This document shows positions 1 through 6,810 of a stretch of 15,957 nucleotides of DNA, in pieces. Positions within the stretch are counted from its first letter, which is position 1; each line of letters opens with the position of its first letter. The notes under the pieces were generated by a model, which was not told the origin of the DNA, searched no databases, and saw only the letters and a list, made by a program, of their open reading frames with translations. The DNA is from JBDRNE01 sp043812935 (GTDB taxonomy: Bacteria > Omnitrophota > Gorgyraeia > Tantalellales > Tantalellaceae), in the NCBI GenBank assembly GCA_043812935.1, contig JBDRLO010000042.1, positions 1 through 15,957 on the forward strand. The letters are read 5' to 3'. The position numbers and the translations under genes are program-made.

Positions 1-1
1 A

Positions 2-472
2 ATTCCGGGTGTTGAAATTACGCATGTGCCCATAGAGGTTTTTCCTGAACTTACGCTTTACGCTAGAAAGATGGGCGCGAAAATAGTTGTCGCACATGGT
101 GAGTCTTCGGTTGAACCGGTTTTGCCCGGAACAAACGCGGCTGCAATTGGCGCGGGTGTTGATATATTAGCGCATCCGGGTTTTATTCGCGAAGACGTCG
201 CGGCGTTTGCCGCGGAAAAGGGCGTGTTCCTGGAAATTACGTCAAGAATAGGCCATTCTGAAACTAACCAGCATGTTTTTGATACTGCGGTTAAAGCGCA
301 GGCAGGAATGGTTTTGAATACTGATACACATATGCCAAAAGACATTATATCTCCGGAAAAACGGATTGAAGTATTAAAGAATTTGACAACTTCTGACGAA
401 ATTATTGAAAATATTGTTAAAAATTCTTTGACTCTGCTTAATAAAATTTGCAAAAATAACGTTATATCGTAG
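2..472 (+). CDS. PHP-domain phosphoesterase (histidinol-phosphatase-like), 3' part only
   Basis: The reading frame is open from base 2, so the gene starts outside the window. The GTG at 26 is only an internal Val. The visible part, about 156 residues, looks like the C-terminal half of a PHP (polymerase and histidinol phosphatase) domain. It contains a VAHGES segment followed by EPV and GTN, then an ILAHPGF strand and an NTDTH motif near the end. The His and Asp residues in these motifs are the usual metal ligands of this TIM-barrel-like fold, which hydrolyses phosphate esters. The substrate cannot be read from this fragment. The GTN/AAI region resembles the histidinol-phosphatase-related PHP group more than DNA polymerase PHP domains. 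The TAG stop (470-472) lies inside the GTAG foot of a REP-like hairpin, so the last few residues may have been set by that insertion. Confidence 0.82.
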   Translation: MPGVEITHVPIEVFPELTLYARKMGAKIVVAHGESSVEPVLPGTNAAAIGAGVDILAHPGFIREDVAAFAAEKGVFLEITSRIGHSETNQHVFDTAVKAQAGMVLNTDTHMPKDIISPEKRIEVLKNLTTSDEIIENIVKNSLTLLNKICKNNVIS

Positions 473-495
473 GGACAGGCCCCCGTGCCTGTCCG
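469..495 (+). repeat. REP-like hairpin, copy 1
   Basis: A 27-base unit made of a GTAG foot, an extra G, stem GGACAGGC, a 6-base loop and the perfectly complementary arm GCCTGTCC. The same unit occurs at 5601-5627 and four times from 15761. GTAG followed by a palindrome is the signature of REP elements handled by Y1-type REP-associated transposases; that assignment is by analogy, as no such transposase is in the window. The TAG of the foot is the stop codon of the PHP gene. A degraded second copy may follow at 495-515 (GTAGG, then AGGC and GCCT arms). Confidence 0.85.
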
Positions 496-595
496 TAGGC
501 CTCTCAGCCTGTCTGTTGTACAGTTGTATGTGTTAGTAATTAATTTGCACCTTAAACTTCATTCTCTTAACAACAATTTTTTATTGTTTCACACC

Positions 596-623
596 TTGAC
601 TTAAGCAGGTTTCATGATATACT
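596..623 (+). promoter_or_regulatory. Sigma70-type promoter upstream of the barrel gene
   Basis: TTGACT at 596-601 and TATACT at 618-623 are separated by 16 bases. It is the best match to the housekeeping consensus in the leader of the outer-membrane protein gene. The predicted start near 630 leaves a leader of roughly 220 bases. Confidence 0.5.
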
Positions 624-744
624 TCAATCAAAAGTTATATATGTATAGGAAAAAGTTAGGTGACAGTTATATCTCATAAAGTACCGTCGAGGCAGTTTCG
701 ATTCTGGCACAGAAGGGAGGGATGAAATAAAAATCCGCTGGAAA

Positions 745-772
745 TTGTCAACAATATGACGATACCTATATA
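745..772 (+). promoter_or_regulatory. Possible second promoter for the barrel gene
   Basis: TTGTCA at 745-750 and TATATA at 767-772 with a 16-base spacer. It would give a shorter leader carrying the hairpin at 781-798. It is A+T-rich, so a chance match is quite possible. Confidence 0.3.
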
Positions 773-850
773 GAAAATAAGAGCAAAAAGTTTTGCTCGT
801 TTATGATATGCTTAAAATGTGATTAATGTCATGTTTTACAAGGAGGTAAG

Positions 851-2332
851 ATGAAATTATTGAAAGTTTTATGCGTGATGGCGCTTGTTTTTGCGGTGTC
901 CGCTGTTGCATACGCTGAAACACAGAGCGTAAAAATCAGTGGCGATATAACAATGCGCGGTTTTGCAAGAGGGTGTTATGATTTGAATAATGATCCGGTT
1001 GAGGTTCCTGCTGTAGGGGCAGATGGTGATGGAAGTATCTCAACAGCATGGGCAACATTTCTGCAGAGCACCGCGGAAGTTCAGGTTGATGCTGATCTTA
1101 CTGACAATGTAAGCGGTGTAATTCGTCTTGTAAACCAAAGAGTATGGGGTGATGGTAATTATTTCAGTGAAGCTGGGTCAATGACTGGCTCAATTGAGGC
1201 GCCGTTTGGAGATAGAATTACTTCAATTGCGGTTGCACCAGATGCTACGCCAGGTGCCAGTGCCTTTGACGTTGGCGTGGATTTGGCGTATATCGAACTT
1301 AAAGAGTTCCTGTATTCGCCACTTACTCTAAAGATTGGCCGCCAGGATCTTTGGTTTGGTAAGGGGTTTATAGTTGGCGCATCACAGGCAGATCCTCAGA
1401 GGTCTCTTTTCGCGCGTGAATACACAGCTGTTAACTCGTTCGACGCGGTTAGAGCAACTTTGGATTATGCTCCCTGGACAGTTGATGGTGTATACGCGAA
1501 AATAGCGGAAAACGGTCTTAGAGCAGATGATGACACCAACCTTTGGGGTGTAAACGTTGGTTATGTGTTTGACGAATACAATGCTGAGGTTGAAGGTTAT
1601 GGTTGGTATAAGAACCGCAGATTCTGCGGACTTGCTGCTAATACACAAACCTTGATTTCTACTGCATACGGTCATGATACAGATGATGTGATTACCTTTG
1701 GCGGACGCGGTAGTTTTGATCCGGTAGAAGACTGGACAGTTGCAGTTGAAGGTGCTTATCAGCTTGGTGAATATTTAGGATTTAACGAGCAAAAATACAA
1801 CAGAAATCGAAGAGGTTTTGCTGTTGATGCTATGGTTGAATGCCGTTATTTCCAGGAAGATTATGCATGGCATCCGGTTGGAAGCCTTGAATATATTTTC
1901 TATTCTGGACAGCATGATATAGGCGACATTGGTCCAACAACCAACGGTGCTTACAAAGGTTGGGATAGAATGTATAGAGGTAAGTTTGATACTGCGATAA
2001 GAGAGTTCCAGAATGTATACTACAAAACTCTGCAGGGATCAACTCCATCTACAACTAACCAGCATCAGCTTCTATTTAGAGGTTCTGTTGAGCCGACTGA
2101 CAGTCTGACAGTAGACGCAACATATGGTTATTTTTGGCTTGCTGAAAGGTATAGTTCATCAATAACGAATAAAGATGTTGGAGGAGAACTTGATCTTAAC
2201 GTAACATGGGATTACACAGAAGACGTATCTTTCAATTTCTTAGCTGGCTGGTTCTTCCCGGGCGAACATTTTCTTTCCGGAAGAAACGATGTAGCTACGG
2301 ATGTTGTTGGTACAGTTAAGTTAAGCTTCTAA
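851..2332 (+). CDS. Outer-membrane beta-barrel protein, alginate-export/porin-like
   Basis: 493 residues. The start is fixed by AGGAGG at 841-846 just before the ATG. Residues 1-22 form a classical signal peptide (Lys near the N-terminus, hydrophobic core, AYA before the predicted cut). The mature protein has many alternating, aromatic-rich strands and ends in a Phe (TVKLSF), as outer-membrane barrels do for recognition by the BAM machinery. A segment around residues 147-173 (YIELKEFLY, then LKIGRQDLWFGKGF) resembles the alginate-export family of barrels, which have about 18 strands and carry polysaccharides or other solutes. That family assignment comes from recalled motif similarity, and the transported substrate is unknown. 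The gene stands alone between its own promoters and a strong terminator, as expected for an abundant porin. Confidence 0.75.
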   Translation: MKLLKVLCVMALVFAVSAVAYAETQSVKISGDITMRGFARGCYDLNNDPVEVPAVGADGDGSISTAWATFLQSTAEVQVDADLTDNVSGVIRLVNQRVWGDGNYFSEAGSMTGSIEAPFGDRITSIAVAPDATPGASAFDVGVDLAYIELKEFLYSPLTLKIGRQDLWFGKGFIVGASQADPQRSLFAREYTAVNSFDAVRATLDYAPWTVDGVYAKIAENGLRADDDTNLWGVNVGYVFDEYNAEVEGYGWYKNRRFCGLAANTQTLISTAYGHDTDDVITFGGRGSFDPVEDWTVAVEGAYQLGEYLGFNEQKYNRNRRGFAVDAMVECRYFQEDYAWHPVGSLEYIFYSGQHDIGDIGPTTNGAYKGWDRMYRGKFDTAIREFQNVYYKTLQGSTPSTTNQHQLLFRGSVEPTDSLTVDATYGYFWLAERYSSSITNKDVGGELDLNVTWDYTEDVSFNFLAGWFFPGEHFLSGRNDVATDVVGTVKLSF

Positions 2333-2349
2333 GGGTTATCAATTGTTTT

Positions 2350-2388
2350 AAAAAAAAACCGGTTCGTTTTTACGGACCGGTTTTTTTT
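2350..2388 (+). terminator. Intrinsic terminator after the barrel gene
   Basis: An A-run leads into stem CCGGTTCG (2359-2366) paired with CGGACCGG (2373-2380; one G-T wobble), with a 6-base loop and then eight T (2381-2388). The A-run at 2350-2358 makes it potentially bidirectional. Confidence 0.92.
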
Positions 2389-2556
2389 GGTGCTATAATC
2401 ACGTGAAGCTGCTAAAAAGCCGTGTAAGCTAGTTCTAAGATCGTTACATGGCAAATCTAATTAAGGACTATCGAGTTTTTTCGAGCAGATAATTATCCAA
2501 ATCAGGTTTACTATCGGGCTTTTAATGCACGAATTCTTACCATTCAATTCTATGTG

Positions 2557-2584
2557 TTGACTTTTAGGCAATACTCATTAAAAT
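2557..2584 (+). promoter_or_regulatory. Promoter of the Tic20-like/DUF3047/HAMP/lpxA unit
   Basis: TTGACT at 2557-2562 and TAAAAT at 2579-2584 with a 16-base spacer, about 60 bases before the first start codon. A 9-base inverted repeat (GCAAATCTA at 2451-2459, TAGATTTGC at 2606-2614) brackets it and may be chance. The rest of 2389-2556 shows nothing recognisable. Confidence 0.5.
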
Positions 2585-2642
2585 ATATAATATTATATCG
2601 ACTGGTAGATTTGCTGATTAGAACAATAAGAGGAGGGGCGTG

Positions 2643-2978
2643 ATGGAAGAAGCTAAGAAAACGAAAGAAAAGGAATCTAAATCAAGTGAAGTTGGGTTTG
2701 CTGTTTTATCTTATTTGTGGATATTGTGTCTTATTCCGATTTTAATGAAAAAAGAAGATCCGTTTGTTAAGTTTCACGCGCGGCAGGGGCTCATGCTTTT
2801 TATTGTTGAGGTTGCAATCGGAATAATCGGCATAATTCCGTTTTTAGGCCAGATTATTTATATTCTTGGTATGCTTGTGTGCGGTATTCTTTCTTTGATA
2901 GGTATTGTGCAGGTTCTTATGGGTAATGAGTGGAAAATGCCGGTTATTGGGGCATGGTCGGAAAAAATTACGATATAA
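2643..2978 (+). CDS. Small Tic20-like/DUF4870-like integral membrane protein
   Basis: 111 residues from ATG 2643. I prefer this to GTG 2640 because AGGAGG at 2631-2636 then sits 6 bases upstream. A charged Lys/Glu N-terminus (about 18 residues) is followed by three hydrophobic segments, roughly residues 20-36, 50-67 and 71-95. Between the first two lies KFHARQGLMLFI, a motif typical of the Tic20-like/DUF4870 group of small bacterial membrane proteins. No biochemical role is established for these; the name comes from a chloroplast import component and does not imply protein import here. It is the first gene of a unit, with the DUF3047 gene 24 bases downstream. An inner-membrane location is likely. 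Confidence 0.7.
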   Translation: MEEAKKTKEKESKSSEVGFAVLSYLWILCLIPILMKKEDPFVKFHARQGLMLFIVEVAIGIIGIIPFLGQIIYILGMLVCGILSLIGIVQVLMGNEWKMPVIGAWSEKITI

Positions 2979-3002
2979 CGATTAAACATAAGAGGAAGAT
3001 AC

Positions 3003-3842
3003 GTGAAGCAGCCGGGAATGGCAAGGAAATTAATTTTCCTGTTAGCCTTTATTATAATAATTTTATTGGGATTGATATATTCATATTTTACGAAAAAGTC
3101 CCCGGTAACGGGTAAAGGTGAAACGTTGAGAGAGTTTACTTTTTCATCTCCAAAAAGTTTAAAAGAATGGGATGAAAAAGTTTTGTCACAGAAGAGTACC
3201 GGTTATAGCGTTGAAAAGCTTGATGAAAAAAGTTGCATAAAAGCAGTGAGTGAAGATTCGGCTTCCGCGCTTTTTTATAAAGAGAAACTTTCATGTAAAA
3301 GAGATCCGTTTTTGCGTTGGAAATGGAAAGCGGAAGTATTCCCTGAACATAAAAAGATAGAGACCCTATACGATAAGGACGAGTTTGATTTTGTCGCGCA
3401 GGTGTATGTGGTTTTTTCCGCAAAATTTTTTCTTAATGCGAAAGCTCTTCAATATGTCTGGACGTCAGATTTGCCGGTAGGTACAGTCGCGTCAAGTCCA
3501 TATACAAAGAATGTTAAAGTTGTAGTTTTGCAGTCGGGTGCTTCCGAAGTCTGGAAAGAGGAATCGCGGGATATCAAAGCGGATTTCCGAAATTTTTTCG
3601 GGATGGAACTTGAAAAAGATATTGATGCTGTTGCGATTATGACTGATGCGGATAGCACTGAATCTACCGCGGTTGCGTATTATACAGATATTGCTTTTGG
3701 ATATTTGGAGAATGATCTTAAGGAAGATACTGCTGAAAATACGGATCAAAAGGATAATGCAGTTAATGATTTTTCAAAAAAAACAAATCCTGAAAAGGTA
3801 GAGGTTAAGAATAAAAAGGATGTGGAAATAAAAGAAGACTGA
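3003..3842 (+). CDS. DUF3047 family protein, membrane-anchored
   Basis: 279 residues with a GTG start at 3003; AGAGG at 2991-2995 sits 7 bases upstream, whereas ATG 3018 has no site. Residues 9-29 form one membrane segment, probably an uncleaved anchor with the rest in the periplasm. The body carries the landmarks of DUF3047: LRWKWKAEVFP (104-114), FDFVAQVYVVF (128-138), LQYVW (149-153), SPYT-N-K-VV-SG (165-179), W-EE-RDIKADF-FFG (184-200) and AIMTDAD-T (211-219). Function is unknown; the fold is thought to be a beta-sandwich like those of carbohydrate-binding modules, but that is inference. A low-complexity Lys/Glu/Asp tail fills residues 236-279. It lies between two small membrane proteins and upstream of lpxA, so an envelope role is plausible. 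Confidence 0.8.
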   Translation: MKQPGMARKLIFLLAFIIIILLGLIYSYFTKKSPVTGKGETLREFTFSSPKSLKEWDEKVLSQKSTGYSVEKLDEKSCIKAVSEDSASALFYKEKLSCKRDPFLRWKWKAEVFPEHKKIETLYDKDEFDFVAQVYVVFSAKFFLNAKALQYVWTSDLPVGTVASSPYTKNVKVVVLQSGASEVWKEESRDIKADFRNFFGMELEKDIDAVAIMTDADSTESTAVAYYTDIAFGYLENDLKEDTAENTDQKDNAVNDFSKKTNPEKVEVKNKKDVEIKED

Positions 3843-3873
3843 ACAGAAAATTTCGATAACGGAAGGAGCGGCC

Positions 3874-4287
3874 ATCAAATACTTAAATAGATCCTTACAG
3901 TCCAGGTATCTTTTTATCCTGATCAGTTCAATGTTGTTGCCGACATTGTTTGTAGGAGGGTGTTTATATTACCTGATATTTAATATCATGGCGGAACAAA
4001 TTGCTTTGCCGGATGTTATCGCGCGGGATCTTTTACCGGCAATACAGAGAATTAACGTGATTCTTGTGATAGGGTTGCCGGCGCTTTTTGTGGTGCTGTC
4101 AACGTGGGCGATTGTTTTGTCGTACAAATTTGTTGCTCCGTTGGAAAGGCTTGAAGAGGATATAAGCCGTATTGATGAAGGAGACTATTCAGTTCGGCTG
4201 CAAATTCGTAAAGATCATGATCTTAGCCCGATTGCGGATGTGATTAATGATCTGGTGGATAAACTTGATATTAAAAAGAAGGGCTGA
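3874..4287 (+). CDS. Stand-alone two-TM HAMP-domain protein (apparent AUC start)
   Basis: From the first ATG in frame (3931) the protein would begin in the middle of its first membrane helix. The frame is open further upstream and has no ATG, GTG or TTG there, but AGGAG at 3864-3868 lies 5 bases before ATC 3874. Read from 3874, the protein starts MKYLNRSLQSRYLF, a sensible cytoplasmic N-terminus, and is 137 residues long. Two TM segments (about 13-40 and 66-90) are followed by a HAMP-like linker: APLERLE, then DISRIDEGDYSVRL and a second helix ending in DKLDIKKKG. HAMP domains relay signals across membranes, but here no kinase, cyclase or methyl-accepting output domain follows. It may work through a partner. 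The gene ends 7 bases before lpxA. Confidence 0.68.
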   Translation: MKYLNRSLQSRYLFILISSMLLPTLFVGGCLYYLIFNIMAEQIALPDVIARDLLPAIQRINVILVIGLPALFVVLSTWAIVLSYKFVAPLERLEEDISRIDEGDYSVRLQIRKDHDLSPIADVINDLVDKLDIKKKG

Positions 4288-4294
4288 AATATTT

Positions 4295-5086
4295 ATGGGA
4301 ATACATGAGACAGCAATGGTTTCAAAATCCGCTATGATAGACCCGTCTGTGGAAATCGGGGCAAATGTTGTAGTGGAAGACAATGTAAAGCTTGGTGCCG
4401 GGGTTAAATTAATGCCGCAGGTTTATGTTTTCAAAGGTACGGAAATCGGTGAAAACACAATTGTTCATATGGGTGCGGTTATTGGAAATGAACCGCAGGA
4501 TTTGGCATATAATGGTGCTGAAACTTTTACTAAAATAGGCAAAAATAATGTAATACGAGAGTATGTGACCATACATCGCGGTACGGAAGCCGGTTCAGCG
4601 ACTGTGATCGGAGATAATAATTTTTTAATGGTACAGTCGCATATCGGACATAACTGTAATGTCGCGGATAATGTAATTATTGCGAACAGTGCTTTGCTTG
4701 CCGGCTACGTGACTGTGGAAAATGGAGCGTTTATTTCCGGTAATGTGGTTTTTCATCAGTTTTGCCGTATTGGCAGTTACGCAATGATAGGAGGGTTTAC
4801 CGGAGTTAATAAAGATGTGCCGCCCTATACTCTTGTAAGGGGGCCGTCTACAATCCGTGGTATTAATTTGATCGGACTTAGAAGAGCCGGGTTTAGCCGT
4901 GAATCCATACGCGAAATTAAGGAAGCGTATAAAATTTTGTATTTGTCAGGCCGGGGAAAAATGGAGGCGCTTGAATTGATTAAACAGACGTTAAAATCTT
5001 CGGAAATAGCGCATTTTGTTTCGTTTATTGAAGCGTCCAAACGCGGGATATGTGCCGTTCGTTTCAGTAAAGAAGAGTTTTTTTGA
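4295..5086 (+). CDS. lpxA: LpxA, acyl-ACP--UDP-N-acetylglucosamine O-acyltransferase
   Basis: 263 residues, close to the 262 of E. coli LpxA. LpxA catalyses the first step of lipid A synthesis, moving a 3-hydroxyacyl chain from ACP to the 3-OH of UDP-GlcNAc in the cytoplasm. The N-terminal two thirds are left-handed beta-helix hexapeptides (many IG-N and VE-N repeats). SHIGH gives catalytic His119 (His125 in E. coli); VFHQFC gives His154 (His160); Gly167 sits where Gly173 sets long-chain (C14) choice. The C-terminus (LRRAGFSRESI, then KEAYKILYLSG) is the typical LpxA helical tail. Oddity: the usual LAGH (His144) is LAGY here, with Tyr138. The start is ATG 4295; a frame extension back to 4247 would overlap the HAMP gene and adds nothing family-like. 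No lpxB, lpxD or fabZ is adjacent. Confidence 0.93.
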   Translation: MGIHETAMVSKSAMIDPSVEIGANVVVEDNVKLGAGVKLMPQVYVFKGTEIGENTIVHMGAVIGNEPQDLAYNGAETFTKIGKNNVIREYVTIHRGTEAGSATVIGDNNFLMVQSHIGHNCNVADNVIIANSALLAGYVTVENGAFISGNVVFHQFCRIGSYAMIGGFTGVNKDVPPYTLVRGPSTIRGINLIGLRRAGFSRESIREIKEAYKILYLSGRGKMEALELIKQTLKSSEIAHFVSFIEASKRGICAVRFSKEEFF

Positions 5087-5117
5087 TATTTATCGTTAAA
5101 CCAAAAGGGGGATAAGA

Positions 5118-5474
5118 ATGAAGAAAACAGATGTACATAAACTGCTTAAAAAGTACCAGCCGGTTATTAAGAAAACCGGCAAACAATTATCTGAAGTTGC
5201 CAAGACTGCGGAAGAAGACATTTCGAAAATTTATAAAATTGCGCATACTTATGTTGAAATGCAAATGAAAAATCTGCAGAAGGAAAAACTTTTTCACGAG
5301 ATTGGTAAGGACGTTGCGGGAAAAATGCTTAGTGGAAAAATTGACGTTCCAGAATTAGAAAAATATAAAACGCGTTTGGTGGCAATCGATTCCGCGGGGT
5401 CAAAGATGAAAAAGAAGTTGTCACGTATCGGCAAGATAAAAAAAACAAAAAAGACTTTGAAAAAAAGCAAATAA
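5118..5474 (+). CDS. Lys-rich helical protein of unknown function
   Basis: 118 residues; the start is supported by GGGGG at 5106-5110 before ATG 5118. I do not recognise a family. Residues 3-65 are strongly helical and amphipathic (LLKKYQPVIKKTGKQLSEVA, then DISKIYKIAHTYVEMQMKNL), with a possible coiled coil. The middle (66-90) is less charged. The last 25 residues are almost all Lys, Ser, Arg and Thr with two Ile, like the tails of DNA-, RNA- or lipid-binding basic proteins. There is no signal peptide and no membrane segment. It lies 31 bases after lpxA and is probably co-transcribed. Membrane-surface or nucleoid association is possible but unproven. Confidence 0.65.
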   Translation: MKKTDVHKLLKKYQPVIKKTGKQLSEVAKTAEEDISKIYKIAHTYVEMQMKNLQKEKLFHEIGKDVAGKMLSGKIDVPELEKYKTRLVAIDSAGSKMKKKLSRIGKIKKTKKTLKKSK

Positions 5475-5500
5475 GCTTTGTTGTAGATACAATGGAAAGT

Positions 5501-5580
5501 CGCACCTCCATACGTAGGTTAACAACTTGCATAAACAAGAAATCAGAACTACATTTGGAAAAACCAAAACAGGAGGTGCG
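5501..5580 (+). promoter_or_regulatory. Inverted repeat that could hide a ribosome site
   Basis: CGCACCTCC (5501-5509) is perfectly complementary to GGAGGTGCG (5572-5580), with 62 bases between. The second arm contains the Shine-Dalgarno of the tiny ORF at 5583, so pairing would block it. Confidence 0.35.
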
Positions 5581-5582
5581 TT

Positions 5583-5654
5583 ATGAGAAGTGTAGCATAT
5601 GTAGGGACAGGCCCCTGTGCCTGTCCGTTAAATCGGGAGCCCAATTATCAATGA
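5583..5654 (+). CDS. Possible leader peptide ORF overlapping the M48 start
   Basis: A 23-codon ORF with a near-perfect ribosome site (AGGAGG at 5571-5576, 6 bases before ATG 5583). Its TGA (5652-5654) overlaps the ATG (5651-5653) of the membrane protease gene in an ATGA arrangement, as seen in translational coupling. The REP hairpin at 5601-5627 lies inside it and encodes VGTGPCACP, so the peptide sequence itself is unlikely to matter. It may be a coupling leader or simply chance around a REP insertion. Confidence 0.3.
   Translation: MRSVAYVGTGPCACPLNREPNYQ
5601..5627 (+). repeat. REP-like hairpin, copy 2
   Basis: The same 27-base unit as at 469-495, differing by one base in the loop (C to T). 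Foot GTAG and arms GGACAGGC and GCCTGTCC are intact. It sits 23 bases before the start codon of the M48 membrane protease gene, in its likely 5' untranslated leader. Shared flanking bases with the downstream array (CCGTTA right after the arm) suggest they spread from a common copy. Confidence 0.85.
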
Positions 5655-6772
5655 ACGGTTCGGAATCTTCGAAAAACCTGAAACAAAAGAAATATTCTAA
5701 GCTGAAGACTCGTATTTTTGTTTTTGACGCGGTTTTGACGCTGATATTGCTGGTTGTTTTTCAGTGGATAGTTTCAAGACCGCTGTCAAATGCTGTCATG
5801 GGCAGTTTTTCTAACTTTTATGGCGCCTGCTTTATTTATACAAGCCTATTTTTGGTTTTTATGTATGCCGCATCTTTGCCTCTGAGGTTTATTGGTTCAT
5901 TTTATGTTGAGCATCGATTTGGGTTATCGCGTCAGAGTTTTGGCGCGTGGGCTGTGGACGAAACTAAATCTGCAATTTTATCATTTGTAATTCTAATGGC
6001 AGCGGCAGAAGTTTTTTACGCTGTTTTAAGAAATTTTCCGTTAACTTGGTGGATTGTTTTTGCGGGTATCTGGATTTTCTTTTCAATTTTAATGGCTAGA
6101 TTTTTTCCTGTCCTGGTTATACCTTTGTTTTATAAGTATACCCCTCTGCGGGATAGCGGGCTTAAAGCTCGGATAATGGAACTCGCGGAACGGGCAAATG
6201 TGAAACTTATGGATGTCTGTCAGATCGATTTTAGCCGCAAAACGTCAAAGGCTAATGCGGCATTGGTGGGGTTAGGCAAAACCAGAAAAGTTGTTTTAGC
6301 GGATACGTTGATATCAAATTTTTCTGAGAACGAAGCTTTAGCAGTTGTTGCGCATGAATTCGGACATTTTGCGCTTCATCATATGCTGCAACTTTTGTTT
6401 TTTTCAGGGACAGTTATTGTATGCGGTTTTTTTATTTTGTCGCGGTTAGCTGATAAAATTGTTTTGTTAACGGGAAGCGTTTCTATTTCGGAGCTCTATC
6501 TTTTACCAGTTTTTGTGGTTTTTATGTTTATTTTTGGTTTTGTGCTCATGCCGGTACAAAGTTTTTTTTCGCGGATTTTGGAACGGCAGGCAGATAAGTT
6601 TGCGTTGGATTTAACCGGCAACGCGGATGATTTTGTTTCGGTTATGGATAAACTTGCAGATTTAAATCTCGCGGATCGAAATCCTTCTAAATTGAAAAAG
6701 GTATTTCTGTATGATCACCCGCCGATAAATGAACGTATTAACATGGCGCGCAGATGGAAACGCGGCGCGTAA
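5651..6772 (+). CDS. M48 family membrane zinc metalloprotease (Ste24/CAAX protease 1-like)
   Basis: 373 residues from ATG 5651. The frame stays open back to 5492, but that part includes the REP hairpin and has no family-like sequence. GGGAG at 5635-5639 gives a modest ribosome site. Membrane segments lie near residues 23-40, 57-78, 105-125 and 133-158, with more after the active site (about 243-262 and 282-303). HEFGH (235-239) gives two zinc-binding His and the catalytic Glu236. ERQAD (Glu311, Asp315) gives the third ligand. The cytosolic loop FYKYTPL...KTSKANA before the HEFGH is typical of Ste24-type enzymes rather than HtpX. The C-terminus has YDHPPINERI, where the HP--ER pattern is conserved. 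Bacterial relatives take part in membrane protein quality control; no prenylation substrate is implied. Confidence 0.88.
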   Translation: MNGSESSKNLKQKKYSKLKTRIFVFDAVLTLILLVVFQWIVSRPLSNAVMGSFSNFYGACFIYTSLFLVFMYAASLPLRFIGSFYVEHRFGLSRQSFGAWAVDETKSAILSFVILMAAAEVFYAVLRNFPLTWWIVFAGIWIFFSILMARFFPVLVIPLFYKYTPLRDSGLKARIMELAERANVKLMDVCQIDFSRKTSKANAALVGLGKTRKVVLADTLISNFSENEALAVVAHEFGHFALHHMLQLLFFSGTVIVCGFFILSRLADKIVLLTGSVSISELYLLPVFVVFMFIFGFVLMPVQSFFSRILERQADKFALDLTGNADDFVSVMDKLADLNLADRNPSKLKKVFLYDHPPINERINMARRWKRGA

Positions 6773-6810
6773 TTGTTTTTATGAAGTCTGTTTTGTTTGT
6801 GTGCTGACAA

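Larger units (their letters stand above)
496..850. other. Intergenic leader before the outer-membrane barrel gene
   Basis: This stretch holds no convincing gene. It contains two promoter-like sites (listed separately), a short hairpin at 781-798 with arms GAGCAAAA and TTTTGCTC, and a purine-rich AAGGGAGGG at 712-720 followed by a two-codon ATG-AAA-TAA. If the upstream promoter is used, the mRNA leader would be about 220 bases long, room enough for regulation. I do not recognise a known riboswitch class in it. Confidence 0.5.

Noticed and set aside
2389..2556. Possible tRNA or small RNA after the barrel terminator (TATAAT at 2394)
   Set aside because: No cloverleaf, no usable -35 and no downstream terminator were found.
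4247..4294. Longer LpxA starting at ATG 4247
   Set aside because: It overlaps the HAMP gene and adds 16 residues foreign to LpxA; the family begins at MGIHETA (4295).
5492..5650. N-terminal extension of the M48 protease frame from ATG 5492
   Set aside because: It runs through the REP hairpin, has no ribosome site, and no family-like sequence appears before residue 1 of the 5651 start.
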